Below, one piece after another: positions 52,606 to 63,955 of a DNA stretch of 64,000 nt (its first letter is position 1; every line of letters starts with the position of its first letter). This stretch comes from Dallia pectoralis (lineage: Eukaryota > Chordata > Actinopteri > Esociformes > Umbridae): positions 5,472,801 through 5,536,800 of the forward strand of contig CM055730.1 in assembly GCA_029465975.1 (NCBI GenBank). Direction: 5' to 3'. The notes under the pieces are model-generated. The model worked only from the letters and a program-made list of their open reading frames with translations. It had not been told where the DNA came from and did not search any database. Both the position numbers and the translations under genes were made by a program.

Positions 52606-53385
52606 TATGGAGTTACATTTGTCTCAAAAAGAACAAACAAAATTATTACTATTGCAAAAAAATAAATAAATATTGAATGCAAAACATCCACGAAAAGGTA
52701 TCGAGATCCGCAAGAAATCCAAACGTTTTAAATGCAAAGACAAATGTATTGCAGTTTTTTTTCTATCTCTGCTTACGTTGACATGGTTTTTGCTCTCGGT
52801 CTTTTTTTGCAGTTGCGAGTTCAAGTTTTTGCTCTCGGTTTCTTTTTTCGCAGTTGCGAATTATTGACACAATTGTAACGTGTGGGCGGGGTTTATATGG
52901 CTTCCAAGAAGACGGGTCTCCATTGGTCAGTCGGATTTCAAGCAGTTGATTGTATTCTTTGAATTTCATTCGTCTATGTCACGATGGCAGACATACTGTA
53001 TAAATGTAAAATGTCTAGGAACAAAACCCAATACTATAAGGTGAGTTTGTGAGCATAGCACCTGAGGCTGCAAAAAGCCACGTTCCGGCTGCCCAGCCAT
53101 CGTGACAATGCAATCTACTGCAAAAAAAGAAACCGAGAGCAAAAACCTGAACTCGCAACTGCAAAAAAAGGCCGAGAGCAAAAACCATGTCAACATAAGC
53201 AGAGATAGAAAAAAAACTGCAATACATTTGTCTTTGCATTTAAAACGTTTGCATTTCTTGCGGATCTCGATACCTTTTCGTGGATGTTTTGCATTCAATT
53301 TTTATTTTTTTGTTTGCAATACATATTTTTTGGTTGCAATAGCAATAATTTTGTTTGTTCTTTTTGAGACAAATGTAACTCCATA
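52606..53385. mobile_element. foldback element with about 265- to 285-bp inverted arms and a unique loop
   Basis: The left arm (52606 to about 52868) is the reverse complement of the right arm (about 53101 to 53385) with few differences. Outer ends are 'tatggagttacatttgtctc' and 'gagacaaatgtaactccata'. Flanks carry CACTTC on both sides (52600-52605 and 53386-53391), a likely 6-bp target duplication. Each arm contains a short internal duplication around 'accgagagcaaaaac'. The 230-base loop is not repetitive. There is no transposase, so it is non-autonomous. Confidence 0.85.
52884..53046 (+). other. promoter- and first-exon-like segment in foldback loop
   Basis: The loop holds GGGCGGGG (52884-52891), a TATA-like 'gtttatatgg' right after it, an inverted CCAAT (ATTGG, 52922-52926) and an ATG at 52984. 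The 19-codon frame MADILYKCKMSRNKTQYYK runs to AAG at 53040, followed at once by GTGAGT. This looks like a small first exon with its donor. The protein is not recognised. It could be a captured host exon, the remains of a transposase first exon, or chance. Confidence 0.35.
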
Positions 53386-54119
53386 CACTTCAACCTCCAA
53401 CATAAAGGCAGCTCAAATTATACAACATTATCCACAATACTGGGATTTTCCCTTTCAGTTGAAACCAAAGTTTGATCATAACAATCTTTTGATGTGGAAA
53501 CAAATTTGACCCATACAATTACTGGGGAATTTGCGTTTGAAGAAAATTTACTTTGGTACCATACAGAGCTGATTACTTGATTTCCTTGAGGAACTCAATG
53601 TCCCGACCAGAAGCCAGGAAACTACCAGGCAACACCAAATCCATGTTTTGTATAGTTCAGAACAGCATTTGATTGAATTTGGCACCAAGACGTTTTCTTA
53701 TGAACTAATATGAATTTGTAGGGGGGAAAAAAACAAATTGGGCAACATGCACAGATGTTTCTTTCAAAGTTGTGGAGCGATATAGGATGTTAAATTAGTA
53801 CAAAACTAACGTAATGTAATTCCACATTAATGAATTGGCTAAATCATTTGGCCAGTCTGCAGCACCAGGTCTGAGAGTTTCTGCTCCACTCTGATCACCT
53901 GGTCCTGCTGTCTTTCATTAGGGAGGGCTTCTTCTCTACAGTCTCTGTCAGACCTGGACTCTGACAATGAACCCAAAATAAACAAGCATTATGATTTTCC
54001 CGATGACATTTAGGTATCAGGATCACAGATAGATGTTGGCGACAGGAATTTACATGGTTCTGAGCTAAGAGACGAGGCAAGAAGAAACTCCAATTGGGAT
54101 CAAATATAGGCAATGCTAT

Positions 54120-54193
54120 CAAATATATCAGGTCGCAAATGAGAATATGTTCTCAATTGGTCTATCTGAATAAATAAAGGTTAAATAAAAATA
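54120..54193 (+). mobile_element. 3' tail of a non-LTR retroelement-like repeat
   Basis: 'aaatgagaatatgttctcaa' followed by 'ataaataaaggttaaataaa' resembles the common fish LINE/SINE tail with a terminal TTAAATAAA-type repeat (from memory). The 5' part is not delimited. Confidence 0.5.
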
Positions 54194-55311
54194 TTCAAAT
54201 ATATATTAAATCTGATTTAATAGATCTATAGTACCATTTGGACACACCAACTGATTCAAAGGTTTTTATTTTTAGATTTGTACTATTTTTCAGGTAAAAA
54301 TAGCAGTGAAAATAATAAAATAGCAGTGAATATATCAAGAATATAAAATAACATAATGTGTATTTGTATAGAACAAAGAGCCATTTCAATTCACAACCGT
54401 CCTGAAACAACAGACCACAAATTCTATTATCACATTGCATATTCATCAACAGATAAAGGCTCTCCTAAACCAGTTGGTTCTGGCGATCAGTTTACTGGAC
54501 CAAACCAACCCATGCAGGACCACTTGGTGATCTGAGGCCTCAGGAGGTTGAAGCCAGAGTCCTTCCTTCTCAGCCCCCACTTCACTTAAAACTAAATAAT
54601 TCACAATTAATACAGAATAAAGGTAAGCTAAACACCCAAAAATAGAGTTTTGTGACCAGAAGGACGTCTATAATAGCTGAATACTCAATCCTAACACATG
54701 TTATTTGAGTTGTTCGGACCATGAATTTCTACAAACGTTGATACATAACATACTGTGAATTGCAGGTATGACAAAAATATTGTCCCTTTACAAAATTACA
54801 TTTGGCAGTTTCAGAACGGCTAATAGACGTGGGGAGGTTTGCGATATAGGGTTTCCATGAGGAAAATAGAGGAAAATCCTGACTAGGTAAGGAGGTGGTC
54901 CGTGCAGCCTAGTCTAGAGATCTCTCATCACAGACTAACATGGTTGTCCACAGAGTACAGGTTCTGCAAATTCTGTTCCCAGGCAGGTTTCAGTTTCAGA
55001 CTCGGTGTATTTCAGCACCCCTTCTGTATGCTTTCACCTCCCTATCAATATAATGTCCAAAAATACATAAACAAAGTAAATCAGTAACTACCAAGAATTT
55101 GACACGAGAAATGATGAAGACAAAATCAAATATTTATTGGGTGCTTAGTCAAAATCTGCAGTTCTGGCAGCAACATATCTGGCCTCTTGCCATAACCTGA
55201 AAGACAGCCAACAAAAACATTCAGCAGAACCATTGTGTTTGTCATGTAACCATTCAGATTACTCTCATCATTTTTTAAAAAGACTAGTTTTCCTCTCCTT
55301 TTCTCTATTTC

Positions 55312-56215
55312 TCTCACATTCCTCTCCTCCTTCCTCTTCCTATTTTATTCTTCTCCTCCTTCCTCTTCCTATTGTATTCCTCTCCTTCCTCCTCTTCCTA
55401 TTTTATTCCTCTCCTCCCTCCTCTTCCTATTTTATTCCTCTCCTCCTTCCTCTTCCTATTTTATTCTTCTCCTTCCTCTTCCTATTTTATTCCTCTCCTC
55501 CCTCCTCTTCCTATTTTATTCCTCTCCTTCCTCCTCTTCCTATTTTATTACTCTCCTTCCTCTTCCTATTTTATTCTTCTCCTCCTTCCTCTTCCTATTT
55601 TATTCCTCTCCTCCCTCCTCTTCCTATTTTATTCCTCTCCTCCCTCCTCTTCCTATTTTATTCCTCTCCTCCCTCCTCTTCCTATTTTATTCCTCTCCTT
55701 CCTCCTCTTCCTATTTTATTCCTCTCCTCCTTCCTCTTCCTATTTTATTCCTCTCCTCCCTCCTCTTCCTATTTTATTCCTCTCCTCCTTCCTCTTCCTA
55801 TTTTATTCCTCTCCTCCCTCCTCTTCCTATTTTATTCCTCTCCTTCCTCCTCTTCCTATTTTATTCCTCTCCTTCCTCCCTCCTCCTATTTTATTCCTCT
55901 CCTCCTTCCTCTTCCTATTTTATTCCTCTCCTCCCTCCTCTTCCTATTTTATTCCTCTCCTCCTTCCTCTTCCTATTTTATTCCTCTCCTCCCTCCTTCC
56001 TATTTTATTCCTCTCCTTCCTCCTCTTCCTATTTTATTCCTCTCCTTCCTCCTCTTTCTATTTTATTCCTCTCCTCCTTCCTCTTCCTATTTTATTCCTC
56101 TCCTTCCTCCTCTTCCTATTTTATTCCTCTCCTTCCTCCTCTTTCTATTTTATTCCTCTCCTCCTTCCTCTTCCTATTTAATTGCTCTCCTCCTTCCTCT
56201 TTCAATTTTATACCT
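55312..56215. repeat. pyrimidine minisatellite, 29-bp unit, about 31 copies
   Basis: Unit 'cctctcctccctcctcttcc' plus 'tattttatt'; 'tatttt' at 55625 and 55654. Copies vary between tccctcct, ttcctcct and a shorter form. Continues as looser TC-rich sequence to about 56460. Frames of 270 to 410 residues rich in Pro/Leu/Phe/Ser are artefacts. Confidence 0.96.
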
Positions 56216-56566
56216 TTCCTCTCTCTTCTTTTCCTTGTATATTCACCTATCTCTTCTCTTCCTCTTATATTCCCCTCTCCTCTCTTCCTCTTCTCTTCCT
56301 CTCTCTCTCCTAGTCTTCTTATATTTCCATTTCTTCTCTTCCCCTCTCTCTTCTCTTCCTCTTATATCCCCCTCTCTCTTCTCTTCCTTTTATATTCCCA
56401 TCGCTCTTCTCTTTCTTATATATCCCCCTCTCTCTTCTCTTTCTTTTATACCCCCCTCTGTCTTGTGATTTCAGGTCAGAATAGAGAACATGCTTCCAGA
56501 CTATGGCAACTACTCAGTCTCCCATGTGCGAAGCAGCTCAAACTCTTATAGTTTAGTTCCTTCTAA

Positions 56567-56915
56567 ACTGTACACACACACACACAGACACACACACACA
56601 GACACACACACACAGACACCTACACACAGAAACACAGAAACACAGACACACAAGCACACGCACACGCAGACACACACACACACACAGACACACACAGAGA
56701 CATACACACAGACACACACACAGACACCTACACAAAGGAACACAGACACGCAGACACACACACAGACATCTACACACAGAAACACAGACACGCAGACACA
56801 AGCATAGGGACATACGCACACGCATAGACAAAACCACCCACGCACAGACACACACACAGACACACACACACACACACACACATGCACACACACATGCATA
56901 CACACAGACAAATCA
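56567..56915. repeat. (CA)n-rich tract
   Basis: Interrupted CA repeats with 'cacagacacacacacagaca' words and a loose repeat containing 'acctacaca'. Confidence 0.92.
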
Positions 56916-57007
56916 CCTGAGTGCTATTCATCAGCCCAGGGAGGCAATTATTGTTTATAGCTCCGGCAGCCATGTGTTTCCAGGCAGGAGCCCAGCATCC
57001 TGATATA

Positions 57008-57008
<1 letters not shown>

Positions 57009-57063
<55 letters not shown>

Positions 57064-57212
57064 GTACATGTACATGAGCAAAGACACACACTCAGACCCA
57101 TGCACACACACACACACACACACACACACTCAGACACATGCACACACACACTCAGACAGATGCACACACACACACACACACACACGTTCAGACAAACACA
57201 CCCGCACACACA
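57009..57212. repeat. (CA)n-rich tract
   Basis: Several CA runs split by 'actcagacacatg' and 'gtacatgtacatgag' interruptions. Confidence 0.92.
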
Positions 57213-57711
57213 CACAGAGAAGGTCTTTCAAAAAAGCAGCACAAAGTGATTATGATGCAGAATAATAATGGTGTCTTCAAGGCCGGAGCTTCAATGAGTT
57301 GGGTTGAAACGCGCGGCACACATTGCTTCCCAGCCTAGCCCGCACACCCCTTCACAGGTTCCCTCACACACCTCTTCACACATCAGCCCTTCACACTCAA
57401 TGCATTTACATTCCATAACCTTCACCACCGCACGTACCCTCCCGATCCTAACCCGTGTCATGGCTGGTCTCACGTCGTGCCTGTCTCCTCTGTCGCACAC
57501 TATCTCTGGTGTCATCAATATAAATGTTCTGGCTGTTGGCCTTTCAGTGAGGGCCCCAACGTTAATATGTTCCCGGCTTTGGTCTTCCAGGGTGGGACCA
57601 TATGACGTGATGGGTGGAGGGAGCAAATCATATTCATGAGGAGATAGAAGACATCTGGGAGGTGTTGCTGGCCTTGATGTGAGTCTAGAGTAGAGATAGA
57701 TAGACTGAGAG

Positions 57712-58960
57712 AGTGAGAGAGACGCGGGATAGAGAGAGAGAATGAAAGGTAGAGTGAGAGAGACGCGGGATAGAGAGAGAGAGTGAAAGGGAGAGTGAGA
57801 GAGACGCGGGATAGAGAGAGAGAATGAAAGGGAGAGTGAGAGAGACGCGGGATAGAGGGAGAGATGAAAGGGAGAGTGAGAGACGCGGATAGAGGGAGAG
57901 AATGAAAGGGAGAGTGAGAGGATAGAGAGAGAATGAAAGGGAGAGTGAGAGAGACGCGGAGAGAGAGAATGAAAGGGAGAGTGAGAGAGCGGGATAGAGA
58001 GAGAATGAAAGGGAGAGTGAGAGAGACGCGGGATAGAGAGAGAGAATGAAAGGGAGAGTGAGAGAGACGAAGAGAATGAAAGGGAGAGGAGAGAGAGAAT
58101 GAAAGGGAGAGTGAGAGAGACGGAGAGAGAGAATGAAAGGGAGAGTGAGAGAGACGCGGGATAGAGAGAGAGAATGAAAGGGAGAGTGAGAGAAGAGAGA
58201 GAGAGAATGAAAGGGAGAGTGAGAGAGACGCGGGATAGAGAGAGAATGAAAGGGAGAGTGAGAGAGACGCGGGATAGAGAGAGAGAATGAAAGGGAGAGT
58301 GAGAGAGACGGGATAGAGGAGAGAATGAGAGAGAGAGACGGGATAGAGAGAGAGAATGAAAGGGAGAGTGAGAGAGACGCGGGATAGAGAGAGAGAATGA
58401 AAGGGAGAGTGAGAGAGACGCGGGATAGAGAGAGAGATGAAAGGGAGAGTGAGAGAGACGCGGGATAGAGAGAGAATGAAAGAAAGGGAGAGTGAGAGAG
58501 ACGCGGGATAGAGAGAGAGAATGAAAGGGAGAGTGAGAGAGACGCGGGATAGAGAGAGAGAATGAAAGGGAGAGTGAGAGAGACGCGGGATAGAGAGAGA
58601 GAATGAAAGGGAGAGAGAGACGCGGGATAGAGAGAGAGAATGAAAGGGAGAGTGAGAGAGACGCGGGATAGAGAGAGAGAATGAAAGGGAGAGTGAGAGA
58701 GGCGGGATAGAGAGAGAATGAAAGGGAGAGTGAGAGAGACGCGGGATAGAGAGAGAATGAAAGGGAGAGTGATGAAAAGGGAGAGTGAGAGAGAGATAGA
58801 GAGAGAGAATGAAAGGGAGAGTGAGAGAGACGCGGGATAGAGGGAGAGAATGAAAGGGAGAGTGAGAGAGACGCGGGATAGAGAGAGAGAGAATGAAAGG
58901 GAGAGTGAGAGAGACGCGGGATAGAGAGAGAATGAAAGGGAGAGTGAGAGAGAGAGGGAG
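57712..58960. repeat. purine minisatellite with CpGs, 41-bp unit, about 30 copies
   Basis: Unit 'gagagagacgcgggatagag' plus 'agagagaatgaaagggagag' plus T; 'gacgcggg' at 57721 and 57762. Many copies have deletions of 2 to 20 bases, more than in other arrays here. Each full unit carries two CpGs in GACGCGGG. A 440- to 580-residue Ser/Leu frame on the minus strand is an artefact. Confidence 0.96.
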
Positions 58961-59017
58961 GAGGAGATAATAGATGTAAAACCACCAGTCTGTCCTGGAG
59001 ACAAGAAGACATTGTAC

Positions 59018-59530
59018 TTTCATCCCCTCCTCTATCCATTCCTCATCCCCTCCTCTATCCATTCCTCATCCCCTCCTCTATCCATTCCTCATCCCCTCTT
59101 CTATCCATTCCTCATCCCCTCCTCTATCCATTCCTCATCCCCTCTTCTATCCATTCCTCATCCCCTCCTCTATCCATTCCTCATCCCCTCCTCTATCCAT
59201 TCCTCATCCCCTCCTCTATCCATTCCTCATCCCCTCTTCTATCCATTCCTCATCCCCTCCTCTATCCATTCCTCATCCCCTCCTCTATCCATTCCTCATC
59301 CCCTCCTCTATCCATTCCTCATCCCCCCCTCTATCCATTCCTCATCCCCTCTTCTATCCATTCCTCATCCCCTCCTCTATCCATTCCTCATCCCCTCCTC
59401 TATCCATTCCTCATCCCCTCTTCTATCCATTCCTCATCCCCTCCTCTATCCATTCCTCATCCCCTCCTCTATCCATTCCTCATCCCCTCCTCTATCCATT
59501 CCTCATCCCCTCCTCTATCCATTCCTCACC
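59018..59530. repeat. pyrimidine minisatellite, 23-bp unit, about 22 copies
   Basis: Unit 'cctcatcccctcctctatcc' plus ATT with a C/T variant (tcctct or tcttct). It starts only about 60 bases after the purine array ends, so strand composition inverts here. Confidence 0.96.
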
Positions 59531-59579
59531 CCCACCTCAATCTCTCCATTCACCCCCCATATCCATACCTCATCCCATT

Positions 59580-59630
59580 CTGTGTGTGTGTGTGTTTATA
59601 TATGTGTGTGTGTGGGTGTGTGTGTGTAGA
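59580..59630. repeat. (GT)n microsatellite
   Basis: Two GT blocks separated by 'ttatata'. Confidence 0.9.
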
Positions 59631-59639
59631 TCATCAGGT

Positions 59640-60140
59640 CTCCTTGAAGATGTTCTATCGGTTATAAGACTGAGATTTCCCTGGGCCACTGAAGCACTTT
59701 CATTATTTTGGCTGTGTGCTTTTAGACGTTGTCATTCTGACAGAGCAATCTTCTCCCCAGTCTGAGGTCCTCTGTAATTTGATCCGTTTACACTTACCAC
59801 AATACCAACCAGTCTCCCAGTCGCGGCTGCTAATATACATCCCCATGTTGAGATGTTCACACCACCACGGTTCCCTGTAGGAGCAGGTAATGAGTGGTAC
59901 CTTGCTTCTGTCAGACATTGAATTCAAGCCTAATCGTTTGATTTTGGTCTCATCAAAGATCATATTTTTCGTCATGATTGCAGAGTTTTTTAGGCGGCAT
60001 TTGAAATACCTTTTTCCTCAGAATTGCCTTCCATCTAGACACTCTACCATAAATGCCTAGTTGATGGAATGCTGCAGACAGGCTTAGTCTGCTGGCAGGT
60101 TCTCCCATCTCTGCAAAGAAACTCTGAAACTGTCAGAGTG
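59640..60140 (-). pseudogene. decayed Tc1/mariner-type transposase remnant
   Basis: Read on the minus strand, degraded but collinear transposase words appear: a GENLPA-like start near 60105, IFDETKIKRLGLN near 59955 (compare the SDETKIELFGLN-type motif), a WGC- and TGRL-like segment near 59830 in a shifted frame, and DLRLGRR plus KHTAK near 59765 and 59725. The DDE-family acidic motif DET is visible. Frameshifts and stops show it is dead. No terminal inverted repeats were delimited. Tc1-like elements are very common in fish. Confidence 0.72.
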
Positions 60141-60956
60141 GCCTTGGGTTCTGGGTCCCCTAGTCCAGCTACATAGTTTAGCTCAAGGAAACGTCCGCTG
60201 TGCTACGTGGAATTTTCAATGTTATAAGCATTTATTTGTAACTTTCCTCAGATCTACGTTTTAACACATACAGCAAATATTGAAAAAGTTAAAATGCCAG
60301 GTTTGTGAAAAAATGCAACAAAGATAAATCATGTCAGAACCGTTTTACCTATAATGTGACCTATAACATGAACAATATTCAATTGAAAACTAACTGAAAT
60401 CTTTGAGGGGGAAAAATAAAAACTTTACATGTGTAACGGCTCATTGTGATGATGTAGAAGGAGTAATCCAGTCAAGTGTGAAATGCCAGAGATGCGTCTT
60501 TTAATCAACACCCACTAAGCTAAACCTTAGTACAACACATGTACTGCGTAAGGTTGACAAAATAATAAAGAATGCGACGCAGCGCTTCAGTCTGAACGTT
60601 GAAACCTGTTCAATCAACGTGGAAAATTGATTGCCAATCAAATCCAGTTACATCTTTTTAACAAAATTTTAAACTGAATAAATAAAGACATTTCTGGTGA
60701 TTTTCACAGAGGGACAGACTTCCACCGTTGGCCATCTACCAGACCAGACCAGACTGCAAAACTGTCACCAGAGAGCAAATCAGATCTTAATGACTTGCTA
60801 TAAAAATCATAGCTATACGCGGCCGCGTACTCGTAGCAAAGAGGGAAATCTTAATAGCATTTTCTTGATATTTTGTTCCTTTGTTCCTGCTTATTCAAGA
60901 TCAGATGTCCCTTCCAACCTTCTCAACCAATGGGTTTGTGCGGACAAAGAAGAGTC

Positions 60957-61226
60957 TGTCACACATTTCCAAGATGTAGTGTATAAGTGAGCCAGGCACT
61001 GAGTGAAACCAAAGTGCGCTTATACAAAGCGACTACACAAACAAGACAGTGGCTTATAACGCCACCCAACCAACCCTCATCTACATACGTCCGTGACATT
61101 CAATTAATAACTGACAAAGCGGTGACACTTACCTGTAACTAAATAACCCCACTCTAAAACAAGAATGAACAGGAAGTGCACCCACTCAACCTCCCGTGCG
61201 CAACCAAGCTCACCACACCCGTGACA
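60957..61226 (-). mobile_element. solo LTR-like element, 270 bp, with 5-bp target duplication
   Basis: On the + strand it reads TGTCAC...GTGACA with perfect GAGTC direct repeats at 60952-60956 and 61227-61231. Its ends match those of the LTR at 39048-39410, and shared words (gagccaggcac/gagccaggtgc, caaagcgactac/caaagcaactga) suggest the same superfamily and orientation. It is shorter, and a clear polyadenylation signal is not visible, so it may be internally deleted. Confidence 0.75.
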
Positions 61227-61952
61227 GAGTCAGTGCAATTAAATCTTTGGCCGTTCACTACAAAGCTAAAATGGAATATCACTGATGGATCATGTCTTCC
61301 CACAGACTGCTATTGAAGTACAGTTAAAGAGAAAAACACATCAATAAAGTCACGTGATCATCGTGGGACTTTTTGAGAGTTCTCCAAACCCATCTCTCCC
61401 ACTGTTTCCAGAATGTTCCCGGCGGTTATCTTGGCTGTGTGGTCGAACGGGGGTGATAAGCGTTTATAGCTGAATGGACTGAATGTGACAGACACAGGCT
61501 GTAGCTTCAAAGGAGTCCTTAGCTTGATTTGCTGACTGTGATGTAAACCAGATGGACAGACAGGGGCCTTTTTATGTACATGAGTTCTACCAGCAACGGA
61601 CGTCAGAAATGTGTGAAAGGTGAGAAATGTCGTTCTGATAAATGCAGCAGCTGATTGAAGAAGTAACATAATGAAATCTGTTTGAGAAAGTCATCAGATA
61701 TTGACTGTATTATAGCACAATAACCGATGCAGAATGAGTGACGCTAAGTCAGTGAAATCTAAACATGTTGTTGTGACTTCAGATTGAAATAAGTCTCACA
61801 TTTTAGAATTAATATTATTATGTCATATCTATTGAAACCACACGTGGGCTATCCCATGAATTTTAACCATTGCACGACACCAAAGACTGGAATATTATTT
61901 GTGATTGATGTCATCTAGAATATCCATTTCTGAAATAAAACCACATCACAGA

Positions 61953-62240
61953 CAAAAGCTTGAGGAACGCCAAATCACAGACAAAAGCTTGAGGAACGCC
62001 AAATCACAGACAAAAGCTTGAGGAACGCCAAATCACAGACAAAAGCTTGAGGAACGCCAAATCACAGACAAAAGATTGAGGAACATCAAATCACAGACAA
62101 AAGCTTGAGGAACATCAAATTACAGACAAAAGATTGAAGAACGCCAAATCACAGACAAAAGCTTGAGGAACATCAAATTACAGTCAAAAGAGTGAGAAAC
62201 ACCAAATCACAGACAAAAGCTTGAGGAACAACAAATCACG
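61953..62240. repeat. minisatellite, 29-bp unit, about 10 copies
   Basis: Unit 'aaatcacagacaaaagcttg' plus 'aggaacgcc', with later copies changed to 'aggaacatc' and one 'agtgagaaac'. Divergence increases to the right. Confidence 0.95.
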
Positions 62241-62307
62241 TACCTTCAATTCCATGCGTGGAATTGAAGACTGTCTGCTCAACTGCTCTGGAAGCGAGCA
62301 TACAATC

Positions 62308-62400
62308 TACAAATGATCTACAACCAATCTACAACCAATCTACAACTAATCTACAACCAATCTACAGCAAATTTACAACCAATCTACAACCAATGTACAT
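62308..62400. repeat. 11-bp tandem repeat, degenerate
   Basis: 'atctacaacca' repeated about eight times with changes. Confidence 0.85.
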
Positions 62401-62812
62401 CCAATTTTCCAATTAATCCATGTACAATCTAAATGGATATCTACAAGATATGTAGGCTGCTTGGATCATAGCTTGTCAGCGTGTTTCGGCAGGACGTATT
62501 TTGTAACCACGGTTGTCATGGGTGGAGGGCCCATTATCGCTCCTTATCTGACTGGAGAGGACTGGGTATTTCAGTTATGTAGTTCCTGGTTCATGGCTAG
62601 GATCCATAACAGCCTCTAACAGAGCAGAGACTGTGGGGCCCAGTCTTATCTGTTCCAGCCTCCTGTCTGCTCACTCCCCGGCATTTCAGAGATCCAGGGT
62701 ACACGCTGAAGAGCAAAATAAATCAAATAGGATCTGGACTGTTAGCTGTTGCTCCTGCAGCAATAACTACTGCATGTCTGGGGTCTGAAGTGTGTCCAAC
62801 AGGGTGTGTTAT

Positions 62813-63161
62813 TGTTCCCAAAATTTGTGACATGCACACGTAAAAGGTTTTTTCTTCACGATTGTCTTGAGGTGTTGAAAGAAAGTGTCTTGATTGGTTG
62901 ACTCGACTTGCATTTTGACCAGGAAGTGGGCGTAGCTTGAATTGTAAACGCGACAGACTTAACTTTCTGGAATATAACTCTTTTTTTTTACTATAAATAT
63001 TAAATGAAACCCTTACTCTTGCCCTAACCCTATCCAATACCTAACATATCGATTTACTTATTGCGTCCTAAATATTACGTGTCCTGTACACAAAAAACAA
63101 ATCGTGTCTAGGACATGAAAAAAATTACTTTTACGTGTGCATGTCCCAAATTTTGGGTACA
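62813..63161. mobile_element. MITE-like element with about 35-bp terminal inverted repeats
   Basis: Left end 'cccaaaatttgtgacatgca' then 'cacgtaaaag' (from 62817); right end is its complement, 'cttttacgtgtgcatgtccc' then 'aaattttggg' (to 63157). There are two to three mismatches. The interior (about 280 bases) has no coding capacity. A target duplication was not clear. The shared word 'ctaggacatg' near 19550 may mark a relative, not established. Confidence 0.65.
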
Positions 63162-63199
63162 AAAATCAAGTCTATTTCACGAAAACCTGTGATATCGTG

Positions 63200-63250
63200 T
63201 TGGTTGATTAGGTGTGTTGATTAGGTGTGTTGATTAGGTGTGTTGATTAG
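63200..63250. repeat. 16- to 17-bp tandem repeat, about 3 copies
   Basis: 'gttgattaggtgtgtt' words repeated with overlap. Confidence 0.85.
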
Positions 63251-63699
63251 GGAATTGGTACATTTTAGTTCAGAGAAGCTAAGTCTGAGCGCGAGCAGTA
63301 GAAAGCGATACTCACTGAAAGAGTCGGAAACTTCGTTTACATCTGTTCCCAATGACGAGGATCGCAAAAAACCCTGCACAGAGAGGTCACAACGCGGGTA
63401 TTCCCCTAAAACTGTAGCGCTCTTAACAAGCACGCCCTGATGCGAGGTGTGAGAAACACCACTTTAAAATGCCTCTTATAGCTGTTAGTCTGAATTTGGG
63501 GTGAGATAAGGTAATGACTGCTTAATGACTGCTGACGTGAATAACCATTCAAAAGTCACTCCAAAATCACTGTAATGTAAACGTCAGTGAAAATGTCAGG
63601 AAACCACCTAGAAACGACTGCTTAGGGCCTCTTCCTTAGGTCAAAGGTGAGGAGGTCAAGATGGGGCTTCGTTGTTTGTGACAGAGGAGATGGCAGTTG

Positions 63700-63867
63700 A
63701 CCCCACATACACACACACACATACCCACACACACACACATACCCACACACACACATGCATACTGACACACACACACACATGCCCAGTTAACCACACTCAC
63801 ACACACATGCCCAGTTACCCACACACACACATGCATACTGACACACACACACATATGCACAGTTACC

Positions 63868-63903
<36 letters not shown>

Positions 63904-63955
63904 TATGCCCAGTTACCCCCACACACACACATACACACACACATATGCACATGCT
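63700..63955. repeat. (CA)n-rich tract with longer-period structure
   Basis: CA runs separated by recurring 'atgcccagttaccc' or 'atgcacagttaccc' and 'catgcatactgaca' words, giving a loose minisatellite of roughly 50- to 60-base period. Confidence 0.88.

Noticed and set aside
55233..56468. 411-residue frame and overlapping 269-residue frame
   Set aside because: Translation of the 29-bp pyrimidine array.
57291..59062. Minus-strand frames of 440-582 residues
   Set aside because: Translation of the purine array in overlapping frames; composition is Ser/Leu/Pro repeat only.
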